Below the pieces are notes generated by a model. That model worked only from the letters and a program-made list of their open reading frames with translations. It did no database searches and had not been told where the DNA came from. A DNA stretch of 64,000 nt from an uncultured Nonlabens sp. (lineage in GTDB: Bacteria; Bacteroidota; Bacteroidia; Flavobacteriales; Flavobacteriaceae). Both the position numbers and the translations under genes were made by a program. The DNA is taken from assembly GCA_947491755.1 (NCBI GenBank), contig CANLKV010000002.1, positions 372,001 to 436,000 on the forward strand, in the 5' to 3' direction. Shown in pieces: positions 63,630 to 64,000 of the stretch; positions within the stretch are counted from its first letter, which is position 1, and each line of letters starts with the position of its first letter.

Positions 63630-64000
63630 CAGATTTACAGCAGCATTACGGATTAATTCTAGGGGGCAGTAGTGGCTTGGGTTATGCTACTGCAGTAAAA
63701 TGTGCACAACACGGTATGCGCCTGATTATAATTTACCGTGCCTCGCGTATGCAAATGCCAGAAATAACAACTGCCTTTGAACGATTAAAAAATTACCACC
63801 AGCATTTATTTCTCAATGCAGATGCTATTCATCCTACCAAAGTTGATAACATAATTGATCAAATTGAAGACTATTTGAACGGCGATCGCATTTACCTGCT
63901 ATTGCATAGCATCTCAAAGGGTAATGTAAAACCCATGATAAGTGATCAAGGCTTATCTAGTGCAGACTTTGAACAAACAGTATTTTCAATGGGCATCAGT
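63623..64000 (+). CDS. Short-chain reductase, 3'-truncated by window
   Basis: 126 residues visible before the window ends; starts at ATG 63623, overlapping the PKS stop by 7 bp. Glycine motif GLILGGSSGLGYATAV and LLLHSISKGNVKPM in the place of the ILVHSLAN motif of enoyl-ACP reductases. So an SDR, perhaps FabI-like; the catalytic Tyr-Lys part is outside the window. Confidence 0.82.
   Translation, partial: MVADLQQHYGLILGGSSGLGYATAVKCAQHGMRLIIIYRASRMQMPEITTAFERLKNYHQHLFLNADAIHPTKVDNIIDQIEDYLNGDRIYLLLHSISKGNVKPMISDQGLSSADFEQTVFSMGIS

Noticed and set aside
1..64000. tRNA, rRNA or known riboswitch
   Set aside because: No cloverleaf, rRNA segment or conserved riboswitch core was recognised by eye; a covariance search was not possible.

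Overview
The window comes from a member of the Bacteroidota, most likely a marine Flavobacteriaceae. The evidence is the gliding-motility lipoprotein gene gldI, Por/type IX secretion sorting tails, many short lipoproteins, promoters of the form TAnnTTTG, DUF4294 and DUF3817 genes, and AT-rich DNA. A 14-nt palindrome, GCTTTCGCGAAAGC, and close variants recur in genes and spacers. From memory I link it with Nonlabens/Dokdonia-type genomes, which is only a weak hint.

Left flank (1-29,110), ordinary chromosome. Partial sucD; fabG; a large VWA-like membrane protein; a prohibitin-like protein; a minus-strand block with helix-hairpin-helix and OmpA-like membrane proteins, a DCC thiol protein and a MutS2-like ATPase without a visible Smr domain; ung; a minus-strand block with ppk1, a nucleoside phosphorylase, ridA, a cyclophilin-FKBP fusion lipoprotein, gldI and a DHH phosphoesterase; ndk; a Maf protein, a UbiA prenyltransferase, a KdsC-like phosphatase and a DUF2520 protein; a fused ResB/CcsA cytochrome c assembly protein with a His-rich linker; fumC; an M28 peptidase; a cold-shock gene.

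Centre (29,171-49,585), the exciting part. A tyrosine recombinase is followed by about 15 compact, mostly one-gene units separated by structured sites. The organisation is that of an integron, but the enzyme lacks the extra segment that marks IntI and lies codirectional with the array, with its 3' end facing it. Eleven sites (S1-S11) keep a common plan: an AAC box, a 3-nt spacer, a 16-18 nt stem arm, a central region, the second stem arm, a 5-6 nt spacer, and a GTT box. Stem sequences covary between sites. Ten of the eleven carry A/C oppositions at the same two stem positions (7 and 12), which become G/T wobbles on the bottom strand. In units C1-C11 the first 9-10 nt are the reverse complement of the last 9-10 nt of the same unit, as expected if each was once a circle closed at its own site. 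Cargo includes a TlpA-like lipoprotein, a GmrSD-like DUF262/DUF1524 protein, a HigBA-type toxin-antitoxin pair, a collagen-like protein, T9SS-type proteins and many unknown lipoproteins. Distal units are decayed: an IS3 orfA remnant, an in-frame stop, a broken SH3 gene and eroded sites.

Right flank (49,800-64,000) returns to housekeeping: M42 and M48 peptidases, a SpoU methyltransferase, a thioesterase, an MscS channel, flavoproteins, a 2OG-Fe(II) oxygenase, a fused alpha/beta 2-oxoacid dehydrogenase E1, then a compact cluster (FAD reductase, methyltransferase, type III polyketide synthase, short-chain reductase) cut off by the window end.
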